A model generated the notes under the pieces. That model was not told the origin of the DNA. It did no database searches and saw nothing but the letters and a program-made list of their open reading frames with translations. Made by a program: the position numbers and the translations under genes. A stretch of DNA of 64,000 nt from Nocardioides astragali (GTDB taxonomy: Bacteria; Actinomycetota; Actinomycetes; Propionibacteriales; Nocardioidaceae): the NCBI RefSeq assembly GCF_024436375.1, contig NZ_JAFMZM010000006.1, forward strand, positions 372,001 through 436,000, given 5' to 3'. Below are positions 35,646 to 44,306 of the stretch, piece by piece (position 1 is the stretch's first letter; every line of letters begins with the position of its first letter).

Positions 35646-36365
35646 GTGACGCAGCCCGGAACTACGTCGGAACCGGTGCTGCCGCCCGGCCACCTGTCTC
35701 AGCGGCCGCAGCCGCGACTGTCCGCGGCAGGGCTGACGCTGCGCCCTTGGGAGCACGCAGACGCTCCCTCGCTGGTTCGGGCCCACGAGGACCCGGACAT
35801 CCACCGCTGGCACTCCCGATCCATGTCTTTGAACGAGCCCAGTCATGGGTTGCGTACGAGCTGGACCGCTGGGAGCAGGAGCGCGGGGGCGGCTGGGCGA
35901 TCGCCCGGGCTGGATCGTTGCTGGGCCGGATCGCGATCGGCAGCCTCGCCCTGGACGAGGCTCGCGCCGAAGTTTCGTACTGGGTTCTCCCGGAGGCCCG
36001 CGGTCGGGGCGTCGCCACGTGCCCTTGGCGCCATTGCGGACTGGGCCTTTGACGAGGTCGGCTTCCACCGTCTGGAACTGGACCACTCGACCAGTAACGC
36101 GGCGTCTTGTCGCGTCGCCACCAAAGCTGGCTTCGTTCCAGAGGGAACGAAGCGCTCGCAGGCCTTACATCTCGACGGATGGCACGACATGCACGCCCAT
36201 GGCCTACTCGCCCACGACGCTCGCCCTCGCTGCCGCGACGTGCGCATGTCGGCCAAGATGCGGGTGTCCGGGGCGCAGTCAGGCGAAGCGCACAGCGATC
36301 CCCGGGTAGTCGACGATCAGCCCGCTCTCGTCGTAACGCAGCACGGCCACGAACCCACCTTCTGA
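35646..36365 (+). pseudogene. GNAT acetyltransferase with two compensating frameshifts
   Basis: RimJ/RimL-like N-acetyltransferase coding split over frames. Frame one gives GLTLRPWEHADAPSLVRAHEDPDIHRW; near 35820 it must drop to a second frame for FERAQSWVAYELDRWEQE and ARAEVSYWVLPEARGRGVAT (acetyl-CoA loop), and near 36020 return to the first for ALGAIADWAFDEVGFHRLEL and NAASCRVATKAGFVPEG. The family similarity ends around 36230; the frame then runs on antisense to the next gene until 36365, so the native stop is probably lost. GTG 35646 is a plausible original start; ATG 35607 is in the same frame. Not functional as read. Confidence 0.75.
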
Positions 36366-36827
36366 CGTGTAGTGGAATCGGTCGGCGTCGAGCCGGCGGT
36401 AGGTCTGCTCGAGCCGTCGTACGGCCAGGTCGAGCGCCTGGACGTACACCGCCGGTGCTCTGACTGTCTCACCGACAGCAAGGGGAAGTCGGTGCACCGG
36501 GAAGGTGTTGGTGCACGCCGACGCCTCGAGGTCGATGTCCATCAGACCGTCAAGGTCAGGTCTCGGTTGGTCGTTCACGGTCCATCTGCCTGCCCCGTTC
36601 GACGCCAGCTTCACACCGAGCGCCCCGGCAACGGTGTCGGTGCTGACGAGGACCTCGCGGGTGCGCCATTCTTCGTCGAAATGAATGGCGTAGTGGACGG
36701 CGTACGGCTTGCCGTCCTCAACTGCCGACGTGTGTCCTCGAAGCTCGCCAGGCGCGGTGTAGACGACCTCGAAGCCCTCGACTGCGTCCACGAAGCGCCA
36801 CGCCGCGAACCGCGGCAGTTGCTCCAT
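36279..36827 (-). CDS. putative glycolipid-binding protein (PF06475-like)
   Basis: 182 residues matching the putative glycolipid-binding family: FAAWRFVDAVEGFEVVYTAPGELRGHTS at the N-terminus, YAVHYAIHFDEEWRTREV, LDGLMDIDLEASACTNTFPVHRL in the middle and a C-terminal GLIVDYPGIAVRF. The family fold is a 15-stranded beta-barrel; its ligand is not well established. ATG 36827 has AGG 8 nt upstream and is preferred to GTG 36836. It is probably cytoplasmic. It lies tail-to-tail with the GNAT remnant, which reads into it. Confidence 0.75.
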   Translation of the reverse strand: MEQLPRFAAWRFVDAVEGFEVVYTAPGELRGHTSAVEDGKPYAVHYAIHFDEEWRTREVLVSTDTVAGALGVKLASNGAGRWTVNDQPRPDLDGLMDIDLEASACTNTFPVHRLPLAVGETVRAPAVYVQALDLAVRRLEQTYRRLDADRFHYTSEGGFVAVLRYDESGLIVDYPGIAVRFA

Positions 36828-37002
36828 CGGCCACACCTGCTTCCGTCCTTCGTAGAACTTCTCACTGGGACTCGTGGGTCGCCTCGCTGGCTGCCCAGTA
36901 CGGGAGTGGGCAAGGCAAGTCTCGCAGCGCGACAGACTTCCCGAGGAAAGTGGGAGCGCGCGGCTGAGATGGGTTTCGGACCTGACTCAGTTTCGTCGAA
37001 GC

Positions 37003-37028
37003 CGCGATCTGGGTGCGTCACCCCGCCA
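37003..37028 (+). repeat. right copy of the ~27-bp direct repeat
   Basis: CGCGATCTGGGTGCGTCACC and following bases match 33353-33380. The pair brackets the secreted protein, sulfatase, GNAT remnant and glycolipid-binding genes. Confidence 0.5.
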
Positions 37029-37079
37029 CTGCTCTACTCACACCAGATCAGCACCCAGGCAGCTTCGCTCCCTGGATAC

Positions 37080-37113
37080 AGAACAGCCCGGCGCCGCAGC
37101 GCCGGGCTGTTCT
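37080..37113. terminator. strong bidirectional hairpin after the nucleoside ABC operon
   Basis: A perfect 15-bp stem AGAACAGCCCGGCGC / GCGCCGGGCTGTTCT with a 4-nt CGCA loop, 15 bp beyond the last permease stop codon. It marks the end of the leftward transporter operon and the edge of the accessory segment. Confidence 0.8.
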
Positions 37114-37128
37114 GATGTGTGAGGCCCG

Positions 37129-38433
37129 CTACTGCTTCCGGTAGGGGATCCCGTCTGCCGCGGGTGGCCGGGACCGGCCGACCAGTCCCGCCACGGCGAA
37201 GATGGTGACGAGGTAGGGGAGCATCAGCATGAACTGGCTCGGGACGTTGGAGCCGATCGCCGACAGCACACCTTGCAGGTTCGACGCGAAGCCGAAGAGC
37301 AGCGCGGCGAGGGTGGCGCGGATCGGGTCCCACTTGCCGAAGATGACGGCGGCCAGGGCGATGAAGCCCGCGCCCCCGGTCATCTCGCGGTTGAAGCCCG
37401 CGACGGACACGAGGCTGAAGTAGGCGCCGCCCAGCCCCGCGATCGCACCCGCGAGCAGGATCGTGTTGTAGCGGGTGCGGTTGACCTTGATGCCGACCGT
37501 GTCGGCCGCCTTCGGGTGCTCGCCGACCGCGCGGACCCGAAGGCCCCAGCGGGTGCGGTAGAGCGCGTACGTCACCAGCACGACGACGGCGTAGAGCACG
37601 TAGACGAGCGGGGTCTGGCGGAACAGGATCGGGCCGATCAGCGGGATGTCACCCAGGACCGGGATCGGGACCGCACGCAGCCGGTCGGGGGAGTTGAGCG
37701 TGTCGGCGTTGGGCGTCAGCACCTGCCGGAACAGGAAGTTCGTCAGGCCGATCACCAGCACGTTGAGCACCACGCCGACGATGACCTGGTCGACGAAGTA
37801 CGTGATGGCGAACAGGCCCAGGACCAGCGCGATGAGCGCTCCGGCCACCATCGCGGCCAGCAGGCCGGGCCACGGGGAGCCCGTGAGCGAGGCGGTGATC
37901 GCCGCCGCGAACGCGCCGAAGAGGAGCTGGCCCTCGATGGCGATGTTGACGACACCGGCACGCTCGCCGAGCACGCCGCCCAGCGCGCCGAAGACGAGCG
38001 GGATCGCGAGGGCGACCGCACCGCCGAGCAGGCTGACCAGCCGGATCCGGTCGTCGGCCGCCGCCCAGCTCAGGAAGCCGACCATCCAGGCGACGGCGAA
38101 GGCGATCGGCAGCCACGCCGGCTGGCGCACGTGCGCGAGCATGCGACGTACGGCCTCGGCAGCGAGCGCGGCACAGACCAGCGCCATGACCCACCCGGTG
38201 ACCATCGACGGCACCGTGATGTCGGGCAGGGTGACGAAGTCGGTCTCGGCGGACAGCTGGAACGTGGTCTCGCCCGAGTGCGCCGAGCCCAGCATGATGG
38301 CGGCCAGGAACGCGGTCATCACGCCCAGGATGATCGGCAGCTTCTTGGTGCCGGCCGACCTCGTGGGAGTCACGACGGGGTCGGGGGCCAGCCCACCGCT
38401 CTCGGCGGCAGGGGGGACGGTCGCGGTGCTCAC
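37129..38433 (-). CDS. nucleoside-type ABC transporter permease (NupQ/YufQ-like)
   Basis: 434-residue permease of the BMP-associated ABC family, 10 or so helices. The conserved block VVNIAIEGQLLFGAFAAAI and RAVGEHPKAADTVGIKVNRTRYN are typical of YufQ/NupQ-like subunits. An N-terminal extension of about 140 residues with two extra helices (KKLPIILGVMTAFLAA, VTGWVMALVCAALAAEAV) precedes the usual core. GTG 38433 overlaps the preceding permease stop by 4 bp (GTGA). It pairs with that permease to form the membrane channel. Last gene of the bmp operon, followed by a hairpin. Confidence 0.9.
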   Translation of the reverse strand: MSTATVPPAAESGGLAPDPVVTPTRSAGTKKLPIILGVMTAFLAAIMLGSAHSGETTFQLSAETDFVTLPDITVPSMVTGWVMALVCAALAAEAVRRMLAHVRQPAWLPIAFAVAWMVGFLSWAAADDRIRLVSLLGGAVALAIPLVFGALGGVLGERAGVVNIAIEGQLLFGAFAAAITASLTGSPWPGLLAAMVAGALIALVLGLFAITYFVDQVIVGVVLNVLVIGLTNFLFRQVLTPNADTLNSPDRLRAVPIPVLGDIPLIGPILFRQTPLVYVLYAVVVLVTYALYRTRWGLRVRAVGEHPKAADTVGIKVNRTRYNTILLAGAIAGLGGAYFSLVSVAGFNREMTGGAGFIALAAVIFGKWDPIRATLAALLFGFASNLQGVLSAIGSNVPSQFMLMLPYLVTIFAVAGLVGRSRPPAADGIPYRKQ

Positions 38434-39662
38434 TTGGCCTCCTGGGCGGGGAGCCGGAAGATCGCGCGCACCAGGGGAGGTGCGGCGAGGAAGAGGACGA
38501 TCAGCGACTGGACCACCAGCACCAGGTCGACCGAGATGTTCTCGGAGGTCTGCATGGTGAAGCCGCCGGCCTTGAGGGCGCCGAACAGCATCCCGGCGGC
38601 CAGGATCCCGAGGGGCCTGGAGCGACCGAGCAGCGCCACCGTGATCGCGTCGAAGCCGATGGAGGCGTCGAGGTCGAGCGAGATGCCGCTGGTCACCGTG
38701 CCGAGCACCTGGTTGATGCCCGCCAAGCCCAGCAGCGAGCCGGCGATCATCATGACGACCGTGTAGGTCCTGCCGACGTCGATGCCCGACGCACGCGCGG
38801 CGTGCGGGTTCTCGCCGACCGCCCGGATACGGTAGCCGAGGGTCGAGCGGTTGAGCAGCCACCACGCGACCGCGACCGCGACGAGCGCCAGCACGAACCC
38901 GAGGTGCAGGTTGAACTGGTCGCCGAGCACCTTGGGCAGGATGGCGGTGTCCTTCATCGGGAGCGACTTCGGGTTCGCGGAGCCGGGCGCCTGGAGGAGG
39001 AACTGCCGCGAGAGGGCGTAGAAGAGGAGGTAGTAGGCGACGTAGTTGAGCATGATCGTGACGATCACCTCGTGCGCGCCGGTGCGGGCCTTGAGGAGGC
39101 CGGCGATGCCGCCCCAGATGGCTCCGGCCGCCATGCCGACCAGGATGGCGAGCGGCAGGTGGATGATCATCGGCAGGTCGAGCTGGTAGCCGACCCAGCC
39201 TCCTGCGGCGCCGGCCATCAGCATCTGGCCGCGGCCACCGATGTTGAACAGGCCCGCGCGGAAGGCGAGGCCGACGCCCAGGCCGCCGGCGATCAGTGGG
39301 CCGGCGAACTTCAGCGTCTCGGTGAGCGGGCGCCACTGCTGGGCGGGCTCGGTGAGGTTGTAGTTGAAGACCGCACCGCGGAACATCGCGCTGTAGGCGC
39401 CGGAGATGGACTCCCACAATGCGGTGACGAAGTCCGAGGGCCGGGCCGTGATGTAGCTGGCGGTTTCGCGCACCGCCTCGTCGGTCGCGGCGATCATCAC
39501 CGACCCGACGAAGACGGCGAGCAGCACCGCGAGCACTCCGGCGAGCGCGTCCCCGGAGGTGATGTCCCTCAGCAGCGAGCGGGACTTCGCCTCCGCGTCG
39601 CGGTCCTGGGGAGCGTCCGGCTCCTTGACGGGCTCCGTCGCCGGCTTCGCGTCGGTGTTCAT
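38430..39662 (-). CDS. nucleoside-type ABC transporter permease (NupP/YufP-like)
   Basis: 410-residue permease, partner of the one downstream. After a charged N-terminal tail of ~30 residues it has about nine helices and the blocks FRAGLFNIGGRGQMLMAG, IVTIMLNYVAYYLL and RAVGENPHAARASGIDVGRTY, standard for YufP/RbsC-like subunits of BMP transporters. ATG 39662 overlaps the ATPase stop by 4 bp, so the three transporter genes ATPase-permease-permease are translationally linked. Confidence 0.9.
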   Translation of the reverse strand: MNTDAKPATEPVKEPDAPQDRDAEAKSRSLLRDITSGDALAGVLAVLLAVFVGSVMIAATDEAVRETASYITARPSDFVTALWESISGAYSAMFRGAVFNYNLTEPAQQWRPLTETLKFAGPLIAGGLGVGLAFRAGLFNIGGRGQMLMAGAAGGWVGYQLDLPMIIHLPLAILVGMAAGAIWGGIAGLLKARTGAHEVIVTIMLNYVAYYLLFYALSRQFLLQAPGSANPKSLPMKDTAILPKVLGDQFNLHLGFVLALVAVAVAWWLLNRSTLGYRIRAVGENPHAARASGIDVGRTYTVVMMIAGSLLGLAGINQVLGTVTSGISLDLDASIGFDAITVALLGRSRPLGILAAGMLFGALKAGGFTMQTSENISVDLVLVVQSLIVLFLAAPPLVRAIFRLPAQEAK

Positions 39663-41182
39663 GCGACCACGTCCTTCAGGTCCTGCGGGCGTTCGCCGGT
39701 CATCATGAGACCGAGGGTCTCGCGGGGGGTGTCGGCCGCCACTACGCCCACGATGCGGCCGCGGTAGAGCACCATGATGCGGTCGGCCAGGGCGACGACC
39801 TCGTCGAGCTCGGTGGAGACCACCAGGACCGGGATGCCGCCGTCGCGGGCCGCGACGATCTGCTTGTGGATGAACTCGATGGAGCCGACGTCGACACCGC
39901 GGGTGGGCTGCGCCGCGACGAGCAGGCGCAGGTCACGCGAGAGCTCCCGGGCGACCACGACCTTCTGCTGGTTGCCGCCGGAGAGGTTGCCGGCGAGGGT
40001 GTCGATGTCGCGGGCGCGGACGTCGTACGCCTTGAGCGTCTTGTCGGCGAACGCGCGCAGCGCGCCGATCCGCAGGCTGCCGTTCTTCACGAACGGTGAC
40101 TTGAAGCTGCGGTTGAGCATGAGGTTCTCGGCGATCGTGAAACCGGGCACGAGACCGTCGACCTGGCGGTCCTCGGGGATGAACCCGACCCCCGCGTCGA
40201 GGATCTGGCGGGTCGACCTGCCGACCAGCTCGACGCCGTCGAGGCTGATCGAGCCGCTGACGTCGTCCTGCAGGCCGAGGATGGCCTCGGTGAGCTCGGT
40301 CTGGCCGTTGCCCTGCACGCCGGCGACGCAGAGAACCTCGCCCGCGCGGATGGTGAAGCTGAGGCCGTCGACCTGGCGGTTCCCCGCGAGGTCGACCACG
40401 CGGAGGTCCTTGACGACCAGCGCGTCGTCGCCGAGGGTCGGCTCGTCCTTGTGGACGACGAGCTCGACCGGGCGGCCGACCATCATCGACGCCAGCTCGG
40501 CGTTGGTCGCGGTGGGCTCGGCCTCGCCGACGACCTTGCCCAGCCGGATGACGGTGATCCGGTCGGCGACCTCGCGGACCTCGCGGAGCTTGTGGGTGAT
40601 GAAGACGATGGCCTTCCCCGCCTCCTTGAGCTGGCGCATGATCTCCATCAGCTCGTCGGTCTCCTGGGGCGTCAGGACCGCGGTCGGCTCGTCGAAGACG
40701 AGGAGCTCGGCGTCGCGCGAGAGGGCCTTGATGATCTCCACGCGCTGCTGGACACCGACCGGAAGGTCCTCGACCAGCGCGTCGGGGTTGACGTGGAAGC
40801 CGAACCGCTCGGAGATCTCGAGGACGCGCTTGCGGGCCTCGTCGACGTCGAGCGTGCCGCCGAAGCCGGTGGACTCGTTGCCGAGCATCACGTTCTCGGA
40901 GACCGTGAAGACGGGGATGAGCATGAAGTGCTGGTGGACCATGCCGATCCCGGCCGCCATCGCGTCTCCGGGCCCGGTGAAGTGCTGGACCTCGCCGTCG
41001 AGCTCGATCTCGCCCTCGTCGGCCTTGTAGAGGCCGTAGAGCACGTTCATGAGGGTCGACTTGCCGGCACCGTTCTCACCGAGCAGGCAGTGGATCTCAC
41101 CGGGCTCGACCGTGAGGGAGATGGAGTCGTTGGCCACCACGCTGCCGAAGCGTTTGGTGATGCCTCGCAGGACGAGTCTCAT
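39659..41182 (-). CDS. nucleoside-type ABC transporter ATP-binding protein (two-domain)
   Basis: 507-residue ATPase with two nucleotide-binding domains in one chain, as in RbsA/YufO. First domain: Walker A GENGAGKST (35-43), VHQHFMLIP, and LLVFDEPTAVLTPQE. Second domain: degenerate Walker A region GVQGNGQTELTEA, then a full signature LSGGNQQKVVVARELSRD, a common asymmetry in this family. ATG 41182 (MRLVLRG) is preferred to the ATG at 41191, because the latter overlaps the -10-like TAGGAT that sits 7 nt before 41182. It follows bmpA after an attenuator-like hairpin. Confidence 0.92.
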   Translation of the reverse strand: MRLVLRGITKRFGSVVANDSISLTVEPGEIHCLLGENGAGKSTLMNVLYGLYKADEGEIELDGEVQHFTGPGDAMAAGIGMVHQHFMLIPVFTVSENVMLGNESTGFGGTLDVDEARKRVLEISERFGFHVNPDALVEDLPVGVQQRVEIIKALSRDAELLVFDEPTAVLTPQETDELMEIMRQLKEAGKAIVFITHKLREVREVADRITVIRLGKVVGEAEPTATNAELASMMVGRPVELVVHKDEPTLGDDALVVKDLRVVDLAGNRQVDGLSFTIRAGEVLCVAGVQGNGQTELTEAILGLQDDVSGSISLDGVELVGRSTRQILDAGVGFIPEDRQVDGLVPGFTIAENLMLNRSFKSPFVKNGSLRIGALRAFADKTLKAYDVRARDIDTLAGNLSGGNQQKVVVARELSRDLRLLVAAQPTRGVDVGSIEFIHKQIVAARDGGIPVLVVSTELDEVVALADRIMVLYRGRIVGVVAADTPRETLGLMMTGERPQDLKDVVA

Positions 41183-41189
41183 GGATCGC

Positions 41190-41195
41190 ATCCTA
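41190..41195 (-). promoter_or_regulatory. candidate -10 element before the ABC ATPase gene
   Basis: TAGGAT on the minus strand, ending 7 nt before ATG 41182, with no Shine-Dalgarno sequence between. It suggests a secondary leaderless promoter for the ATPase and permeases. Confidence 0.45.
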
Positions 41196-41217
41196 GGGTC
41201 GGAAAGTTGGCAAAAGA

Positions 41218-41248
41218 GAGGGAGGCCGACGATTCGTCGGCCTCCCTC
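41218..41248 (-). terminator. intra-operon terminator/attenuator after bmpA
   Basis: GAGGGAGGCCGACGA and its complement form a ~14-bp stem with a tiny loop, followed on the minus strand by TCTTTTG. Its position between the binding-protein gene and the ATPase gene fits partial termination that keeps binding protein more abundant than the membrane parts. Confidence 0.75.
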
Positions 41249-41269
41249 CGCGATGGAGCGTGGTGGTGC

Positions 41270-42391
41270 TCAGCCCAGGTAGGACTTGACCTCGATCGAG
41301 CCGTCGATGATGCCGGCCCTCACGGTCTCGAGCTCAGACTCGAGCTCGGGGTTGACCTTGTCCTCGAACTCGTGGAACGGCGCGATGTCGACCCCGCCGT
41401 TCTCGAGGGTGCCGATGTAGGGGGCGAAGTCGAACTCGTCCTTGCCAGCAGCCAGGACGGCCTCGTAGGTCGAGACCTTCATGCCCTTGAGGATGGAGGT
41501 CAGGACGTACGGCTGGGTGGCGGGGTCGGTCTCGTAGAGGTCGGCGTCGACACCGAGCATCGCGATGTCCTTGCCCGAGTCCTCGATCGCGGTGATCGCG
41601 CCCTGGTAGATCGGGCCACCGACGGGCAGGATCACGTCGACGTCCTGGTCGAGGATCTGCTTGGCGGTGCTGGTCGCGGCCTCGTTGGCCTCGAAGCCTC
41701 CGGTGAAGGAACCGTTCTTGCCGTCCCAGCCGACGACCTCGACGTCCTTCTTCTTCTCCTTGGCGTAGTACTCGGCGCCCTGCTTGAAGCCGTCCATGAA
41801 GATCGTGACGGTCGGGAAGGGCATGCCGCCGTAGGTGCCGACCGTGCCGGTCTTGGTGTAGTCAGCAGCGGCGTAGCCGGCCAGGAACGCGGCCTCGGCC
41901 GTGTTGTAGAGCAGCGGCTTGATGTTGGCCTCGTCGGCCTTGCCGTCGAAGGTCTGGCCGTCCTCGCCACCGTCGGCCGAGTCGTCGATGAGGACGTACT
42001 CGATGTCGGGGTTGGCGGCGGCCGACTCCTTGGTGGCCGAGGCCAGGGCGAAGCCGACCGTCACGATGACGTCGCAGCCCTCGCCGACCAGGCTCTCCAG
42101 GTTGGGGCCGTAGTCGTTCTCGCTGTTGGACTCGACGTCCTTGAGCTCGACGCCGAGCTCGTCGGCGGCCTGCTTGGCGCCCTCGTAGCCGAGCTGGTTG
42201 AACGACTTGTCGTCGAAACCACCGGCGTCGGAGACGATGCACGGCAGGAAGTCGCTGACGGCGGGCGTCTCGCTCCCGCCACCGGTCCCGGTGTTGGTCT
42301 CTTCCTCGGGCGCGTCACCGCACGCAGCCAGGGTCGCGGCAGCAAGCAGCGACACCAGGCCGCTCGCGACGACCTTCCTCGACTTCTTCAC
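41270..42391 (-). CDS. BMP family substrate-binding lipoprotein (nucleoside uptake)
   Basis: 373-residue solute-binding lipoprotein of the basic membrane protein (BMP/PnrA/Med) family, which binds purine and pyrimidine nucleosides. The signal peptide ends at lipobox LAAC (Cys24) followed by an acidic linker. Family motifs GFDDKSFNQLGYEGAK, NIKPLLYNTAEAAFLAGYAA and LPVGGPIYQGAITA are clear. GTG 42391 has GGAGG 4 nt upstream. It heads the leftward operon bmp-ATPase-permease-permease and is divergent from cytidine deaminase, which supports nucleosides as substrate. Confidence 0.93.
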   Translation of the reverse strand: MKKSRKVVASGLVSLLAAATLAACGDAPEEETNTGTGGGSETPAVSDFLPCIVSDAGGFDDKSFNQLGYEGAKQAADELGVELKDVESNSENDYGPNLESLVGEGCDVIVTVGFALASATKESAAANPDIEYVLIDDSADGGEDGQTFDGKADEANIKPLLYNTAEAAFLAGYAAADYTKTGTVGTYGGMPFPTVTIFMDGFKQGAEYYAKEKKKDVEVVGWDGKNGSFTGGFEANEAATSTAKQILDQDVDVILPVGGPIYQGAITAIEDSGKDIAMLGVDADLYETDPATQPYVLTSILKGMKVSTYEAVLAAGKDEFDFAPYIGTLENGGVDIAPFHEFEDKVNPELESELETVRAGIIDGSIEVKSYLG

Positions 42392-42575
42392 AATGCCTCC
42401 AAGTTCATGTACCCCAGGGTGGGGTCAGTGTTCCGGCGTCATGATGCCCCCCTGAGTGCCACCCGTCACGCGGTTCGGGACTCCTGATATGCGTTTGAGA
42501 CATAAAAGTCGCAGAAGATCTTTCGGCGGAAAGTGCCAAAGACCACGGCTTCGTTGTATGCGCCATAGTGGCGGC

Positions 42576-42989
42576 GTGCATCAGTCGGAGTGGGACGACC
42601 TCAAGACAGCCGCCGTCGAGGTGATGGCGCGCGCCTACGCGCCGTACTCGGGGTATCCCGTGGGCGCGGCCGCGCGCGTCGACGACGGCCGGCTCGTGGT
42701 CGGCTGCAACGTGGAGAACGCGGCGTACGGCGTCGTGCTGTGCGCCGAGTGCGGGGTGGTGTCCCAGCTGCACGCCACTGGGGGTGGCCGGCTGACCCAC
42801 TTCGTGTGCGTGAACGGCGACGGGGACGTCATCATGCCGTGCGGGCGCTGCCGGCAGCTGCTGTTCGAGCACGGCGGCCGCGACCTGCTGCTCTGGACCG
42901 TGTCGGGGATCAAGCCCATGTCCGAGGTGCTGCCCGACGCCTTCGGGCCCGAGGACCTCGCCGACTTCGCAGGGGAAGGAACGCAGTGA
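42576..42989 (+). CDS. cdd: cytidine deaminase
   Basis: Zinc enzyme converting cytidine or deoxycytidine to uridine or deoxyuridine; 137 residues, the small tetrameric type. Catalytic Glu58 lies in LCAEC with zinc ligand Cys56; the other ligands are in MPCGRCRQ (Cys89, Cys92). AYAPYSGYPVGAAA and GCNVENAAYG are the usual N-terminal blocks. GTG 42576 is preferred because the family begins there; there is no ribosome site but CATAGT lies 6 nt upstream, hinting at a leaderless start. Its stop shares one base with the deoA start. It is divergent from the nucleoside transporter. Confidence 0.94.
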   Translation: MHQSEWDDLKTAAVEVMARAYAPYSGYPVGAAARVDDGRLVVGCNVENAAYGVVLCAECGVVSQLHATGGGRLTHFVCVNGDGDVIMPCGRCRQLLFEHGGRDLLLWTVSGIKPMSEVLPDAFGPEDLADFAGEGTQ

Positions 42990-44272
42990 TGCCCGCACAC
43001 GACGCCGTCGAGGTCATCCTCGCCAAGCGCGACAAGCAGGAGCTGAGCGACAGCCAGATCGACTGGGTCATCGACGCCTACACCCGTGGCGAGGTCGCCG
43101 ACGAGCAGATGTCCGCCCTCGCCATGGCGATCCTGCTCAACGGCATGAACCGCACGGAGATCGCGCGCTGGACCGCGGCGATGATCGCGTCGGGCGAGCG
43201 GATGGACTTCTCGACGCTCACGCGGCCGACGGCCGACAAGCACTCCACGGGCGGTGTCGGCGACAAGATCACGCTCCCGCTGGCACCCCTCGTCGCCGCT
43301 TGCGGCGTGGCGGTGCCGCAGCTGTCGGGCCGTGGGCTCGGCCACACCGGCGGCACCCTGGACAAGCTCGAGTCCATCCCCGGGTGGCGCGCGGCGCTGA
43401 GCAACGAGGAGATGTTCGCCATCCTCGAGGACGTCGGCGCGGTCATCTGCGCGGCCGGCGACGGACTCGCCCCGGCGGACAAGAAGCTGTACGCCCTGCG
43501 CGACGTCACCGGCACGGTCGAGGCCATCCCGCTGATCGCGAGCTCGATCATGAGCAAGAAGATCGCCGAGGGCACCGGCGCCCTGGTGCTCGACGTCAAG
43601 GTCGGCAGTGGCGCCTTCATGAAGGACCTCGCCACCGCCCGCGAGCTCGCCGAGACGATGGTCGCGCTGGGCACCGACGCCGGGGTGCACACCGTCGCCC
43701 TGCTCACCGACATGGCCACGCCGCTCGGGCTGAGTGCCGGCAACGCCGTCGAGGTCGCCGAGTCGGTCGAGGTGCTGGCGGGCGGCGGCCCGGCCGACGT
43801 GGTCGAGCTGACCCTCGCCCTGGCCCGCGAGATGCTCGCAGGCGCCGGTCGCGGTGACGTCGATCCGGCCGACAAGCTGGCCGACGGCTCCGCGATGGAC
43901 GCCTGGAAGGCGATGATCCGCGCCCAGGGCGGTGACCCCGACGCCGAGCTCCCACAGGCGCGCGAGTCGCACGTGGTCCCCGCCCCCGCGAGCGGCACGC
44001 TCACCCGCCTCGACGCGATGGCGGTCGGGCTGGCCGCGTGGCGCCTCGGCGCGGGCCGCGCCCGCAAGGAGGACCCGGTGCAGGCTGGGGCCGGTGTGGT
44101 CTGGCACGCCCGCCCGGGCGACGCGGTCACCGAGGGTCAGCCGCTCTTCACCCTGCTCACCGACGAGCCGGAGCGCTTCGACAGGGCGCTGGCATCGTTG
44201 GGGGGCGGCTACGACATTGCCGACGGCGCGTCGTTCACCCCTGGCCCGATCGTGCTGGACCGGGTCGGCTAG
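42989..44272 (+). CDS. deoA: thymidine phosphorylase
   Basis: Phosphorolysis of thymidine or deoxyuridine to base and 2-deoxyribose-1-phosphate; 427 residues. The phosphate-binding signature KHSTGGVGDKITLPLAP starts at Lys84, SGRGLGHTGGTLDKLESIPG follows, and KKIAEGTGALVLDVKVGSGAFMK is intact. ATG 42989 overlaps the cdd stop (TGATG), coupling the two: deamination then phosphorolysis. The gene ends just before a hairpin shared with the convergent MaoC-like gene. Confidence 0.95.
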   Translation: MPAHDAVEVILAKRDKQELSDSQIDWVIDAYTRGEVADEQMSALAMAILLNGMNRTEIARWTAAMIASGERMDFSTLTRPTADKHSTGGVGDKITLPLAPLVAACGVAVPQLSGRGLGHTGGTLDKLESIPGWRAALSNEEMFAILEDVGAVICAAGDGLAPADKKLYALRDVTGTVEAIPLIASSIMSKKIAEGTGALVLDVKVGSGAFMKDLATARELAETMVALGTDAGVHTVALLTDMATPLGLSAGNAVEVAESVEVLAGGGPADVVELTLALAREMLAGAGRGDVDPADKLADGSAMDAWKAMIRAQGGDPDAELPQARESHVVPAPASGTLTRLDAMAVGLAAWRLGAGRARKEDPVQAGAGVVWHARPGDAVTEGQPLFTLLTDEPERFDRALASLGGGYDIADGASFTPGPIVLDRVG

Positions 44273-44280
44273 ACCGCGGA

Positions 44281-44306
44281 CTGATCGCGAGCAAGCTCGC
44301 GATCAG
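44281..44306. terminator. bidirectional hairpin between deoA and the MaoC-like gene
   Basis: CTGATCGCGAGC and GCTCGCGATCAG form a perfect 12-bp stem with a 2-nt AA spacer. The stop codon of the leftward gene (44303-44305) is inside the stem. Confidence 0.75.
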
